Shown here: positions 7,125 to 14,889 of the stretch, piece by piece
Numbering within the stretch: the first letter of the stretch is position 1
Layout of the letters: every line of letters starts with the position of its first letter
Assembly: GCA_039800325.1 (NCBI GenBank)
Contig: JBDLQY010000177.1
Coordinates: 1-64,000, forward strand
From: SYIM01 sp039800325
GTDB lineage: Bacteria > Pseudomonadota > Gammaproteobacteria > Burkholderiales > Burkholderiaceae_E
Direction: 5' to 3'
Length of the DNA: 64,000 nt
Position numbers and translations under genes: made by a program
Notes under the pieces: model-generated
Told to the model about the DNA's origin: nothing
Database searches by the model: none
The model's input: the letters and a program-made list of their open reading frames with translations, nothing else

Positions 7125-7430
7125 GTGGCCAAACTCTCCCTGATCAATCGTGACCTCAAGCGCCAGGCGCTCGTCCAAAAATTCGCTGCCCAGCGCAAAG
7201 AGCTTCAGTCAATCATCGAAGATCAATCTCGCTCTGAAGAAGAGCGTTACCAGGCGCGACTCAAGTTGCAGTCGCTGCCGCGTAATGCCAATCCCACGAG
7301 GCTGCGCAACCGGTGCGAAATCACCGGCCGTCCGCGTGGCACGTTCCGCAAGTTCGGCCTGGCCCGCAACAAGCTGCGTGAAGCAGCGATGCGTGGCGAG
7401 ATCCCTGGCTTGGTCAAGGCCAGCTGGTAG
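7125..7430 (+). CDS. rpsN: 30S ribosomal protein S14 (zinc-free form)
   Basis: S14 joins the 30S head late in assembly. The start is GTG at 7125, giving the normal N-terminus MAKLSLINRDLKRQALVQK. The 101-residue product is the long, zinc-independent type: the CxxC pairs of the short form are absent, with NRCEITGRPRGTFRKFGLAR near residues 62-81. The L36 in this window is by contrast of the cysteine-containing type. Confidence 0.97.
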   Translation: MAKLSLINRDLKRQALVQKFAAQRKELQSIIEDQSRSEEERYQARLKLQSLPRNANPTRLRNRCEITGRPRGTFRKFGLARNKLREAAMRGEIPGLVKASW

Positions 7431-7460
7431 GCCAGTGTCCGCAGAATAGGAAATCCAATT

Positions 7461-7856
7461 ATGAGCATGAGCGACCCTATCGCCGACATGTTCACGCGCA
7501 TCCGCAATGCGCAGCGCGTGGAAAAAGAGTTGGTGGTTATGCCGTCCTCGAAGCTGAAAGTGGCTATTGCCACGCTGCTTCGCAATGAGGGCTACATCGA
7601 CGGGTTTGAGGTCAAAGCCGACGGCAGCAAAGCTGAGCTGCAGGTTCGCCTCAAGTATTACGCTGGTCAGCCAGTCATTGACCGCCTCGAGCGTGTTTCT
7701 CGTCCGGGTCTGCGGGTTTATCGCGGCCGCGATGCGCTTCCGCAGGTCATGAATGGGCTCGGAATCGCCATCGTGACGACGTCCAAGGGCCTGATGACTG
7801 ATCGCCACGCCCGCGCAAGCGGTCTGGGCGGCGAAGTCATCGGCTACGTGGCTTAA
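7461..7856 (+). CDS. rpsH: 30S ribosomal protein S8
   Basis: S8 is a central organiser of the 30S platform and represses the spc operon in E. coli by binding the rplE message. The 131-residue protein starts MSMSDPIADMFTRIRNAQR and ends with the conserved GLMTDRHARASGLGGEVIGY. The ATG at 7461 or the next one at 7467 are both possible starts. It is 13 bases before rplF. Confidence 0.98.
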   Translation: MSMSDPIADMFTRIRNAQRVEKELVVMPSSKLKVAIATLLRNEGYIDGFEVKADGSKAELQVRLKYYAGQPVIDRLERVSRPGLRVYRGRDALPQVMNGLGIAIVTTSKGLMTDRHARASGLGGEVIGYVA

Positions 7857-7869
7857 GGGGAAAATCACC

Positions 7870-8403
7870 ATGTCACGTGTCGCACGTATGCCGGTGGCTG
7901 TACCCTCGGGTGTCGAGGTCAAGCTCGCAGTCGGCAACATCTCGGTCAAGGGCCCATTGGGCACTCTGACTCAGCCACTTCGCTCCAACGTCGTCATTCA
8001 GCAGGAGGGCGCTACGCTCACCTTCGCGGCTGCCGACGAGACCCGCGAGGCTCGCGCCCTCAGTGGTACGTACCGGGCGCTGGTCGCCAATATGGTGACC
8101 GGAGTTACCAAAGGTTTCGAGCGCAAGCTTGTGCTAGTGGGCACGGGCTACCGTGCTCAAGCCCAGGGTGCCTCATTGAATCTGTCTCTGGGCTTTTCGC
8201 ACCCGGTTGTCTACAAGGTGCCTGATGGCGTTAAGGCCGAGACCCCCACGCAGACTGAAATTTTGATCAAAGGCGCAGATCGTCAGCGCGTTGGTCAGGT
8301 CGCTGCCGAAATTCGGGCCTGGCGTCCTCCCGAGCCCTACAAGGGTAAGGGTGTGCGCTACTCCGATGAGCAGGTAGCGCTCAAGGAAGTCAAGAAGAAG
8401 TAA
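7870..8403 (+). CDS. rplF: 50S ribosomal protein L6
   Basis: L6 binds near the sarcin-ricin loop. The 177-residue protein has two similar domains and begins MSRVARMPVAVPSGVEVKLA. The C-terminal signature GADRQRVGQVAAEIRAWRPP and EPYKGKGVRYSDE is clear. Size is normal. It is followed by rplR after 30 bases. Confidence 0.98.
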   Translation: MSRVARMPVAVPSGVEVKLAVGNISVKGPLGTLTQPLRSNVVIQQEGATLTFAAADETREARALSGTYRALVANMVTGVTKGFERKLVLVGTGYRAQAQGASLNLSLGFSHPVVYKVPDGVKAETPTQTEILIKGADRQRVGQVAAEIRAWRPPEPYKGKGVRYSDEQVALKEVKKK

Positions 8404-8433
8404 GGCGTGGCGCAGCACTGAATAGGATTGCAC

Positions 8434-8799
8434 ATGGAAAAGAATATTTCCCGTCTGCGTCGTGCTCGGCAGGCACGTCTCAAGATCCGCGAATTGCGGG
8501 TCAATCGCCTGACGGTACACCGCAGCAACCAGCATATCTATGCCAGCATCATCGATGCATCAGGCGATCGCGTGCTGGTTTCCGCCTCCACTGCCGAAGC
8601 CGAGGTGCGCGCCGAATTGGCGGGCAAGATTGGCAAGGGCGGCAACGTCGGAGCCGCCTCGTTGGTGGGTAAGAGGCTGGCCGAAAAGGCTCTCAAGGCC
8701 GGAATTGAGTCGGTTGCATTTGACCGCTCCGGCTATCGTTTTCATGGGCGCGTCAAGGCGCTCGCCGAGGCTGCTCGCGAAGCAGGCCTGAAGTTCTGA
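8434..8799 (+). CDS. rplR: 50S ribosomal protein L18
   Basis: L18 binds 5S rRNA with L5. I chose the ATG at 8434, giving 121 residues starting MEKNISRLRRARQARLKIRE; an in-frame TTG two codons earlier is unlikely. The motifs RLTVHRSNQHIYASIID and FDRSGYRFHGRVKALAEAAR are typical. A 42-base gap with GACAGGATTCG leads to rpsE. Confidence 0.97.
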   Translation: MEKNISRLRRARQARLKIRELRVNRLTVHRSNQHIYASIIDASGDRVLVSASTAEAEVRAELAGKIGKGGNVGAASLVGKRLAEKALKAGIESVAFDRSGYRFHGRVKALAEAAREAGLKF

Positions 8800-8841
8800 G
8801 TGAGGACATTCGGGTTCATTCCCGACTGACAGGATTCGATC

Positions 8842-9363
8842 ATGGCGAAGATTCAGGCGAAAGTAGGTGGCGAAGAGCGCGATGACGGCCTTCGCGAAAA
8901 GATGATTGCGGTCAATCGCGTCACCAAAGTGGTCAAGGGCGGCCGAATTCTCGGCTTTGCTGCCCTGACTGTGGTAGGTGATGGCGACGGTCGCATCGGA
9001 ATGGGCAAGGGTAAGTCGCGCGAGGTTCCGGTGGCCGTTCAAAAAGCCATGGATGAGGCTAGGCGCAAAATGGTCAAGGTGCCCCTGAAGGGTGGCACAT
9101 TGCACCACCCCGTTGTTGGTCAGCATGGTGCGGCCACGGTCATGCTGGCGCCCGCTCCCGATGGTACGGGCATCATCGCTGGCGGACCCATGCGTGCAAT
9201 GTTTGAGGTGCTGGGCGTGACCAATGTCGTTGCTAAGAGTCATGGCTCAAGCAATCCGTACAACATGGTGCGCGCGACGTTTGACGCTCTGGCCAAGCTG
9301 CGTACGCCTTCCGAGATCGCTGCCAAGCGTGGCAAGTCGGTTGAAGAGTTGTTTGCTGCCTGA
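8842..9363 (+). CDS. rpsE: 30S ribosomal protein S5
   Basis: S5 acts in decoding fidelity with S4 and in mRNA unwinding. The 173-residue protein contains the signature KVVKGGRILGFAALTVVGDG near residues 31-50, the glycine loop GMGKGKSREVPVAVQKAMDE, and KSHGSSNPYNMVRATFDALA near the end. The stop codon is followed directly by the strong ribosome binding site GAGGAGG for rpmD. Confidence 0.98.
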   Translation: MAKIQAKVGGEERDDGLREKMIAVNRVTKVVKGGRILGFAALTVVGDGDGRIGMGKGKSREVPVAVQKAMDEARRKMVKVPLKGGTLHHPVVGQHGAATVMLAPAPDGTGIIAGGPMRAMFEVLGVTNVVAKSHGSSNPYNMVRATFDALAKLRTPSEIAAKRGKSVEELFAA

Positions 9364-9377
9364 GGAGGTTTGCCATC

Positions 9378-9560
9378 ATGACCACCAACAAGACTGTCAA
9401 AGTCACCCTGGTTCGCAGCCCCATCGGAACCCGTGAGTCGCATCGCGCCACGGTGCGTGGGTTGGGTCTGCGCCGGATCAATGAGTCGCGTGTGCTCGAA
9501 GATACGCCAGCGGTGCGCGGCATGATCAACAAGGTGTCCTATCTGGTGCGGGTGGGCTAA
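9378..9560 (+). CDS. rpmD: 50S ribosomal protein L30
   Basis: L30 is a small 50S protein present in most but not all bacteria. The 60-residue product has the typical sequence VKVTLVRSPIGTRESHRATV followed by RGLGLRRINESRVLEDTP. It has the strongest Shine-Dalgarno sequence I noticed in the operon (GAGGAGG, 9362-9368). Confidence 0.98.
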   Translation: MTTNKTVKVTLVRSPIGTRESHRATVRGLGLRRINESRVLEDTPAVRGMINKVSYLVRVG

Positions 9561-9586
9561 GCCCGTCTGGCCTGCGTGGAGAGAAT

Positions 9587-10018
9587 ATGAAACTGAATGA
9601 ACTGAAGCCGGCCGAAGGCGCCAATCGTCCGCGCAAGCGCGTGGGTCGTGGCGGGGGCTCGGGTTTAGGTAAGACCGCGGGCCGGGGCCACAAAGGCCAG
9701 AAATCGCGCTCGGGTGGTTTTCACAAAGTCGGGTTTGAAGGCGGTCAAATGCCTTTGCAGCGCCGCCTCCCCAAGCGCGGTTTTACATCGCTGACGGCTG
9801 GCGATACTGCCGAGATCCGCTTGTCGGATCTCGCCCGAATCGATGCCCCTGAAATCGATCTTTTGGTTCTGAAGGCCGCGGGTGTGGTGCCGCATCTGGC
9901 CACCGGAGCCAAGGTCATTCTTTCAGGCGAAATCGCACGTGCGGTCAGTCTGAAAGGTCTGGGCGCTACCAAAGGTGCGCGCGCTGCCATTGAGGCGGCG
10001 GGCGGCTCGCTGGCCTAA
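9587..10018 (+). CDS. rplO: 50S ribosomal protein L15
   Basis: L15 is a late-assembly protein with a long basic N-terminal tail. The 143-residue product starts MKLNELKPAEGANRPRKRVG, has the glycine-rich segment GLGKTAGRGHKGQKSRSGG near residues 26-44 and the motif FEGGQMPLQRRLPKRGF. It is directly upstream of secY, as usual. Confidence 0.98.
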   Translation: MKLNELKPAEGANRPRKRVGRGGGSGLGKTAGRGHKGQKSRSGGFHKVGFEGGQMPLQRRLPKRGFTSLTAGDTAEIRLSDLARIDAPEIDLLVLKAAGVVPHLATGAKVILSGEIARAVSLKGLGATKGARAAIEAAGGSLA

Positions 10019-10053
10019 GCGGCCCACTTTTTAAGACTGACCGAATCTAACTC

Positions 10054-11385
10054 GTGGCAAGCTCTGCGCTCTCCGGCCCGATGGCTGCGGCAAAAACCGG
10101 CAAGTACGGCGATCTGAAACGCCGTCTGTGGTTCTTGCTGTTCGCGCTGATTGTTTATCGCGCCGGGGCGCACATTCCGGTGCCGGGTATTAATCCCGAC
10201 GAACTCGCCAGTCTCTTTCAGAGCCAACAGGGCGGCATTCTCGGAATGTTCAACCTGTTCTCGGGGGGCGCGCTGTCACGGTTTACCGTCTTTGCGCTGG
10301 GCATCATGCCTTACATCTCGGCCTCCATCATCATGCAGTTGCTGACAGTGGTGGTTCCGTGGCTTGAGGCCAAGAAAAAAGAAGGCGAGGCGGGTCGTCG
10401 CGAAATTACGAAATACACCCGTTGGTTCACGCTGATACTGGCTACGTTTCAGGCTTTTGGAATTGCGGTGGCCCTGGAGGCCCAGCCGGGTCTGGTGCTT
10501 GATCCCGGTGTTCAGTTCCGTTTTACGGCGGCCGTCTCGCTGGTGACGGGCACCATGTTTTTGATGTGGCTGGGCGAACAGATTACCGAGCGCGGTCTGG
10601 GCAACGGCATCTCTATCATCATCTTCGCGGGTATCGTTGCGGGCTTGCCGAGCGCGCTGGGTGGCATGGGCGAGCTGATTCGCACAGGCTCCATGAGTCC
10701 GTTTGTTTCGCTGGTGATCATCGCCCTTGTTGTTGTGGTTACGGCTGCGGTGGTTTTTGTTGAGCGTGGCCAGCGCAAGATCACGGTTAACTATGCAAAG
10801 CGGCAAGTCGGCAATCGGGTTTACGGCGGTCAGACCTCACACCTGCCGCTTAAGCTCAATATGTCCGGCGTTATTCCCCCTATCTTTGCGTCCTCCATTA
10901 TTTTGTTTCCGGCCACGATTGCCCAGTGGTTTACCTCGGGTGACACCGAAAACCCGGTGGTGCGCGCCATCAAAGATCTCGCTGCCACTCTGTCGCCCGG
11001 TCAGCCTGTTTATATTTTGCTGTACGCCCTGGCGATCGTGTTCTTTTGCTTTTTCTACACGGCACTGGTCTTCAACAGCCGCGAAACTGCTGAAAATCTC
11101 AAGAAAAGCGGAGCCTTTGTTCCAGGTATTCGTCCGGGTGAGCAGACTGCGAAATACGTCGATAAGATCCTCATGCGGCTCACCTTGGCAGGCGCGGTCT
11201 ACATCACAGCGGTCTGCCTGCTGCCAGAGTTTCTAGTGTTGAAGTGGAACGTGCCTTTTTACTTCGGTGGTACGTCCCTGCTGATCATTGTTGTGGTCAC
11301 TATGGATTTCATGGCCCAGGTTCAGGCTTACCTGATGTCTCATCAGTATGAGAGCCTGTTGCGCAAATCTGGGGCAAAGGGTTGA
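10054..11385 (+). CDS. secY: Protein translocase subunit SecY
   Basis: SecY is the channel of the general secretion system in the inner membrane. The start is GTG at 10054. The 443-residue sequence has the ten hydrophobic segments expected, the early signature IVYRAGAHIPVPGINPDEL, the plug-side region with FSGGALSRFTVFALGIMPYI, the conserved cytoplasmic loop GERGLGNGISIIIFAGIVAG-like segment (seen as ERGLGNGISI), and NPxPxIRPGEQT-type GIRPGEQTAKYVDKILMRLT near residues 355-375. Length fits. SecE and SecG are not in the window. Confidence 0.98.
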   Translation: MASSALSGPMAAAKTGKYGDLKRRLWFLLFALIVYRAGAHIPVPGINPDELASLFQSQQGGILGMFNLFSGGALSRFTVFALGIMPYISASIIMQLLTVVVPWLEAKKKEGEAGRREITKYTRWFTLILATFQAFGIAVALEAQPGLVLDPGVQFRFTAAVSLVTGTMFLMWLGEQITERGLGNGISIIIFAGIVAGLPSALGGMGELIRTGSMSPFVSLVIIALVVVVTAAVVFVERGQRKITVNYAKRQVGNRVYGGQTSHLPLKLNMSGVIPPIFASSIILFPATIAQWFTSGDTENPVVRAIKDLAATLSPGQPVYILLYALAIVFFCFFYTALVFNSRETAENLKKSGAFVPGIRPGEQTAKYVDKILMRLTLAGAVYITAVCLLPEFLVLKWNVPFYFGGTSLLIIVVVTMDFMAQVQAYLMSHQYESLLRKSGAKG

Positions 11386-11435
11386 TCCGGTTGCGATGGT
11401 GCATCCGGTCAGCCGTCAAGATTGATTGAGGTTTG

Positions 11436-11654
11436 ATGAGCAAGGAAGACGTTATTCAGATGCAGGGCGAGGTGGTCGAGAACCTGCCTAACGCGACGTT
11501 TAGGGTCAAGCTCGAAAACGGTCACGTGGTTCTCGGACACATCTCCGGCAAGATGCGGATGCACTACATCCGTATCCTCCCCGGAGATAAGGTCACGGTT
11601 GAACTTACGCCGTATGACTTGTCCCGCGCCCGTATCGTCTTCCGCGCCAAATAA
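11436..11654 (+). CDS. infA: Translation initiation factor IF-1
   Basis: IF-1 occupies the A site during initiation. The ATG at 11436 gives 72 residues, the usual size; a TTG one codon earlier is also in frame. The OB-fold sequence contains VIQMQGEVVENLPNATFRVK and GHISGKMRMHYIRILPGDKV. A position between secY and rpmJ is common in betaproteobacteria. A second IF-1 copy elsewhere in the genome cannot be excluded. Confidence 0.98.
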   Translation: MSKEDVIQMQGEVVENLPNATFRVKLENGHVVLGHISGKMRMHYIRILPGDKVTVELTPYDLSRARIVFRAK

Positions 11655-11672
11655 GGTATTGCGAGGTGAATC

Positions 11673-11786
11673 ATGAAAGTAATGGCATCGGTCAAAAAAG
11701 TCTGCCGCAAATGCAAAGTGATCAAACGCAAGGGCGTGGTACGCGTCATTTGTACTGATCCCCGGCACAAGCAGCGTCAGGGTTAA
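11673..11786 (+). CDS. rpmJ: 50S ribosomal protein L36 (zinc-ribbon form)
   Basis: This 37-residue gene reads MKVMASVKKVCRKCKVIKRK and then GVVRVICTDPRHKQRQG. The C-x2-C, C and H residues are those of the zinc-binding L36 type. The ribosome binding site GAGGTGAATC lies just before the ATG. It is 18 bases after infA and 15 before rpsM. Confidence 0.97.
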   Translation: MKVMASVKKVCRKCKVIKRKGVVRVICTDPRHKQRQG

Positions 11787-11801
11787 AAGAGGACTAGCGT
11801 T

Positions 11802-12167
11802 ATGGCACGTATTGCGGGCATCAACATCCCCGACCGTCAACACACCGAGATCGGCCTCACGGCTATTTACGGTATCGGCCGTACGCGCGCGCGTCAGATT
11901 TGCGACGCTGCCAACGTGCCGTATAGCAAGCGCGTCAAAGATCTTAATGACGCCGAGCTCGAGCGTATTCGTGAGCAGGTTGGGCGTCTCACGATCGAGG
12001 GCGATCTTCGTCGTGAGATCTCCCTGTCGATCAAGCGGCTGATGGACTTGGGCTGCTATCGGGGCGTGCGCCATCGTCGTGGTCTGCCGGTGCGTGGGCA
12101 GCGTACCCGCACCAACGCGCGTACTCGCAAGGGACCGCGCAAGGCCGGTGTGGCTCTCAAGAAATAA
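11802..12167 (+). CDS. rpsM: 30S ribosomal protein S13
   Basis: S13 contacts P-site tRNA and the 50S subunit. The 121-residue protein starts MARIAGINIPDRQHTEIGLT, has the helix-hairpin-helix segment YGIGRTRARQICDAANVP and the basic tail RGLPVRGQRTRTNARTRKGP. It opens the alpha block (rpsM-rpsK-rpsD-rpoA-rplQ). No pseudoknot like the E. coli S4 target was recognised in its short upstream gap. Confidence 0.98.
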   Translation: MARIAGINIPDRQHTEIGLTAIYGIGRTRARQICDAANVPYSKRVKDLNDAELERIREQVGRLTIEGDLRREISLSIKRLMDLGCYRGVRHRRGLPVRGQRTRTNARTRKGPRKAGVALKK

Positions 12168-12206
12168 GCCCGTCGTATTCCCGATTAATCGCAAGGGATC
12201 TCCTCA

Positions 12207-12623
12207 ATGGCTACAAAGACCCAATCGAACGCTCAGGCTGCTGCAGCCTCGCGCGCTCGCAAGAAGACTAAAAAGAACGTGTCCGATGGCATTGCCCATG
12301 TTCACGCCTCTTTTAACAACACCATCATCACCATCACTGATCGCCAGGGCAATGCGTTGTCATGGGCGTCGTCGGGTGGTGCGGGTTTCAAGGGTTCGCG
12401 CAAGTCCACACCGTTTGCGGCGCAGGTAGCCGCAGAGGCAGCGGGCCGGGCGGCGCAAGAGTGCGGCATCAAGAATCTTGAGGTTCAGATCAAGGGCCCT
12501 GGCCCTGGCCGTGAATCGTCGGTGCGGGCACTCAACGCGCTGGGCATCAAGATCATGCAGATTCAGGACGTCACACCGATTCCGCACAACGGTTGTCGTC
12601 CACCCAAGCGTCGACGTATTTGA
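12207..12623 (+). CDS. rpsK: 30S ribosomal protein S11
   Basis: S11 forms part of the mRNA exit site. The 138-residue protein has an alanine- and lysine-rich start (to about residue 22), then the family core SDGIAHVHASFNNTIITITD and the ending VTPIPHNGCRPPKRRRI. The N-terminus is slightly longer than in E. coli (129 residues). A structured 134-base gap separates it from rpsD. Confidence 0.98.
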   Translation: MATKTQSNAQAAAASRARKKTKKNVSDGIAHVHASFNNTIITITDRQGNALSWASSGGAGFKGSRKSTPFAAQVAAEAAGRAAQECGIKNLEVQIKGPGPGRESSVRALNALGIKIMQIQDVTPIPHNGCRPPKRRRI

Positions 12624-12634
12624 GTTGACGCCTG

Positions 12635-12739
12635 TCAGGTGCCGGGCAGCCAGCCCGGCGTAAACCCGACGTCTGTCACCTGAAGGCCGCAAGCTGCGGC
12701 CAGGTAATCGAAGACAGACTGACCGCGAAGCGATTCGCG
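12635..12739 (+). promoter_or_regulatory. Hairpin-rich leader upstream of rpsD
   Basis: The 134-base rpsK-rpsD gap folds by eye into four elements: an outer pairing TCAGGTG/CACCTGA (12635-12641 with 12677-12683), an inner 7-bp GCCGGGC/GCCCGGC (12641-12647 with 12653-12659), GGCCGC/GCGGCC (12685-12690 with 12696-12701), and CGCGAA/TTCGCG closed by a GCGA tetraloop (12724-12739). The last hairpin ends three bases before the AAGAGGAA ribosome binding region of rpsD. S4 is a known repressor of its own operon in other bacteria, so an S4-binding leader is plausible here. Confidence 0.5.
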
Positions 12740-12757
12740 TACAAGAGGAAGCTAAAA

Positions 12758-13381
12758 GTGGCACGTTATACCGGACCCAAGGCGAAGCTGTCTCGCCGCG
12801 AGGGAACTGATCTGTTCCTCAAGAGCGCCCGTCGTGGCCTCGACAGCAAGTGCAAGCTTGACAGTAAGCCTGGTCAGCATGGCCGCATTTCGGGGGCCCG
12901 TACGTCTGACTTCGGCAAGCAGCTGCGTGAAAAGCAGAAGGTCAAGCGGATGTACGGTGTCCTAGAGCGACAGTTCCGTCGCTACTACGCTGAGGCGGTA
13001 CGCCGTCGCGGCAACACTGGCGAAAATCTACTGCAACTGCTCGAAAGCCGCCTGGACAATGTTGTCTACCGCATGGGTTTCGGTTCAACCCGTGCCGAGG
13101 CGCGGCAGCTGGTCAGCCACAAGGCTGTGCTGGTGAATGGCAAAGCAATCAATATTCCCTCGCTGCAGGTCAAACCGAGTGACGTGGTGTCCGTACGCGA
13201 GAAATCGAAGGCACAGGCCCGCATCGTCGACGCTCTCAACCTCGCAGAGCAGGTTGGATTCCCGTCGTGGGTGTCTGTAGATAAAGCCAAGATGGAAGGC
13301 GTGTTCAAAGCGATGCCTGATCGCGGAGACTTCGCCTCTGATATCAACGAAAGCCTGATCGTCGAGTTGTACTCGCGCTAA
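12758..13381 (+). CDS. rpsD: 30S ribosomal protein S4
   Basis: S4 nucleates assembly of the 30S body and controls decoding accuracy. The start is GTG at 12758, giving MARYTGPKAKLSRREGTDL. The 207-residue protein has the S4 RNA-binding domain near residues 97-160 (LESRLDNVVYRMGFGSTRAE, then ARQLVSHKAVLVNGKAINIP). The N-terminal zinc cysteines of some S4 proteins are absent. A strongly structured leader lies directly before it. Confidence 0.98.
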   Translation: MARYTGPKAKLSRREGTDLFLKSARRGLDSKCKLDSKPGQHGRISGARTSDFGKQLREKQKVKRMYGVLERQFRRYYAEAVRRRGNTGENLLQLLESRLDNVVYRMGFGSTRAEARQLVSHKAVLVNGKAINIPSLQVKPSDVVSVREKSKAQARIVDALNLAEQVGFPSWVSVDKAKMEGVFKAMPDRGDFASDINESLIVELYSR

Positions 13382-13395
13382 ACGAGAGGAACGTT

Positions 13396-14388
13396 ATGCA
13401 GACTGCCATGCTGAAGCCGCGCATCGTCGAGGTCGAGCAACTCGGATCCTCGCACGCCCGCGTGGTGATGGAGCCGTTCGAGCGCGGCTATGGACATACG
13501 CTCGGTAATGCCCTACGCAGGGTGCTTCTGTCGTCAATGGTTGGTTACGCGCCGACGGAAGTACAAATTGCCGGGGTTGTTCATGAGTACTCCACGATCG
13601 ATGGTGTTCGCGAGGACGTTGTCGACCTGTTGCTCAATCTCAAAGGGGTTGTGTTCAAGCTGCACAACCGCGACGAGGTCTTTGTGACCTTGCGCAAAGA
13701 CAGCCCCGGTCCGGTGCTTGCCTCCGACATCGATCTTCCGCACGACGTTGAGATCGTCAATCCCGATCACGTTGTTGCCAACCTGATCGCGGGTGGCAAG
13801 ATCGACATGTCGATCCGGGTTGAGCGTGGGCGTGGATACCTTCCCGGTACCCTGCGTGAGGTCCACGAAAACAAGATGATCGGGCGTATCGTCCTCGATG
13901 CATCGTTTTCACCGGTTCGTCGTGTCAGCTATCAGGTCGAAAGTGCTCGCGTCGAGCAGCGTACCGACCTCGATCGTCTGGTGGTTGATGTCGAGACCAA
14001 TGGTGTCATTGCCCCCGAAGAGGCGGTGCGCCAGTCGGCCCGCATTCTGGTTGAGCAGCTGTCGGTGTTTGCTGCCCTTGAAGGCGGTGCCGAGGCCGGT
14101 ATCGACATGGGTGGCATGGCTGGGATGCGTGGTGGCCCACAAATCGATCCCATCCTGGTTCGCCCGGTCGACGACCTGGAGCTCACGGTGCGCTCGGCCA
14201 ACTGTCTCAAGGCCGAAAACATTTACTACATCGGTGATCTGATTCAGCGTACTGAGAACGAACTGCTCAAGACCCCCAATCTGGGTCGCAAGTCGTTGAA
14301 TGAGATCAAGGAAGTGCTCGCGTCACGCGGCCTTACGCTCGGCATGAAGCTCGAGAACTGGCCGCCTGCCGGGCTCGAGCGTCCGTAA
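13396..14388 (+). CDS. rpoA: RNA polymerase alpha subunit
   Basis: Alpha dimerises to start RNA polymerase assembly and contacts UP elements and activators. The 330-residue protein has the N-terminal domain with ERGYGHTLGNALRRVLLSSM (near residues 30-49) and, after the linker with MGGMAGMRGGPQIDP, the C-terminal domain with RTENELLKTPNLGRKSLNEI and KEVLASRGLTLGMKLENWPP. The ATG at 13396 has AGAGGAACGTT in front. Length fits betaproteobacterial RpoA. Confidence 0.98.
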   Translation: MQTAMLKPRIVEVEQLGSSHARVVMEPFERGYGHTLGNALRRVLLSSMVGYAPTEVQIAGVVHEYSTIDGVREDVVDLLLNLKGVVFKLHNRDEVFVTLRKDSPGPVLASDIDLPHDVEIVNPDHVVANLIAGGKIDMSIRVERGRGYLPGTLREVHENKMIGRIVLDASFSPVRRVSYQVESARVEQRTDLDRLVVDVETNGVIAPEEAVRQSARILVEQLSVFAALEGGAEAGIDMGGMAGMRGGPQIDPILVRPVDDLELTVRSANCLKAENIYYIGDLIQRTENELLKTPNLGRKSLNEIKEVLASRGLTLGMKLENWPPAGLERP

Positions 14389-14423
14389 GCGACGCTGCTG
14401 CCACCTATCGGGAACGAGTCATC

Positions 14424-14819
14424 ATGCGTCATCGTCACGGACTGCGTAAACTCAATCGCACCAGTAGCCATCGTGAAGCCTTGCTGCGCAACCTCACGAA
14501 TGCTCTGCTGCGCCATGAGCTCATCAAGACCACTCTGCCCAAAGCCAAAGAATTGCGCCGCGTGGTTGAGCCTATTATCACGCTCGGCAAAAAGCCCTCG
14601 CTGGCCAATCGTAGGCTGGCTTTTGATCGCCTGCGCGATCGGGATATGGTGGTCAAGCTGTTCAATGAGATTGGTCCCCGCTATGCCAAGCGCAACGGCG
14701 GCTATACCCGCATCCTCAAGTTTGGTTATCGGGTGGGCGATGCAGCACCCATGGCGCTGGTTGAGCTTATGGATCGTCCTGAGCTTACAGTGGCACCGGA
14801 GTCCGGCGCCACTGCTTGA
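14424..14819 (+). CDS. rplQ: 50S ribosomal protein L17
   Basis: L17 is a 50S protein near the tunnel exit. The 131-residue product starts MRHRHGLRKLNRTSSHREAL, has LLRHELIKTTLPKAKELRRV and the ending with RVGDAAPMALVELMDRP. It is the last gene of the ribosomal run. A stem (GTGGC/GCCAC with inner CCGG/CCGG) spans its 3' end but no T-run follows, so I do not call a terminator. Confidence 0.98.
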   Translation: MRHRHGLRKLNRTSSHREALLRNLTNALLRHELIKTTLPKAKELRRVVEPIITLGKKPSLANRRLAFDRLRDRDMVVKLFNEIGPRYAKRNGGYTRILKFGYRVGDAAPMALVELMDRPELTVAPESGATA

Positions 14820-14889
14820 TCTCGGTTGACTCCATCACGGCCTCAGTCGCCTGAGCCCGGTCGGTATCCGCAGCTCGTCTGAGTTTGCC

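Noticed and set aside
14790..14820. Terminator at the end of rplQ
   Set aside because: A GTGGC/GCCAC stem is present but no T-run follows.
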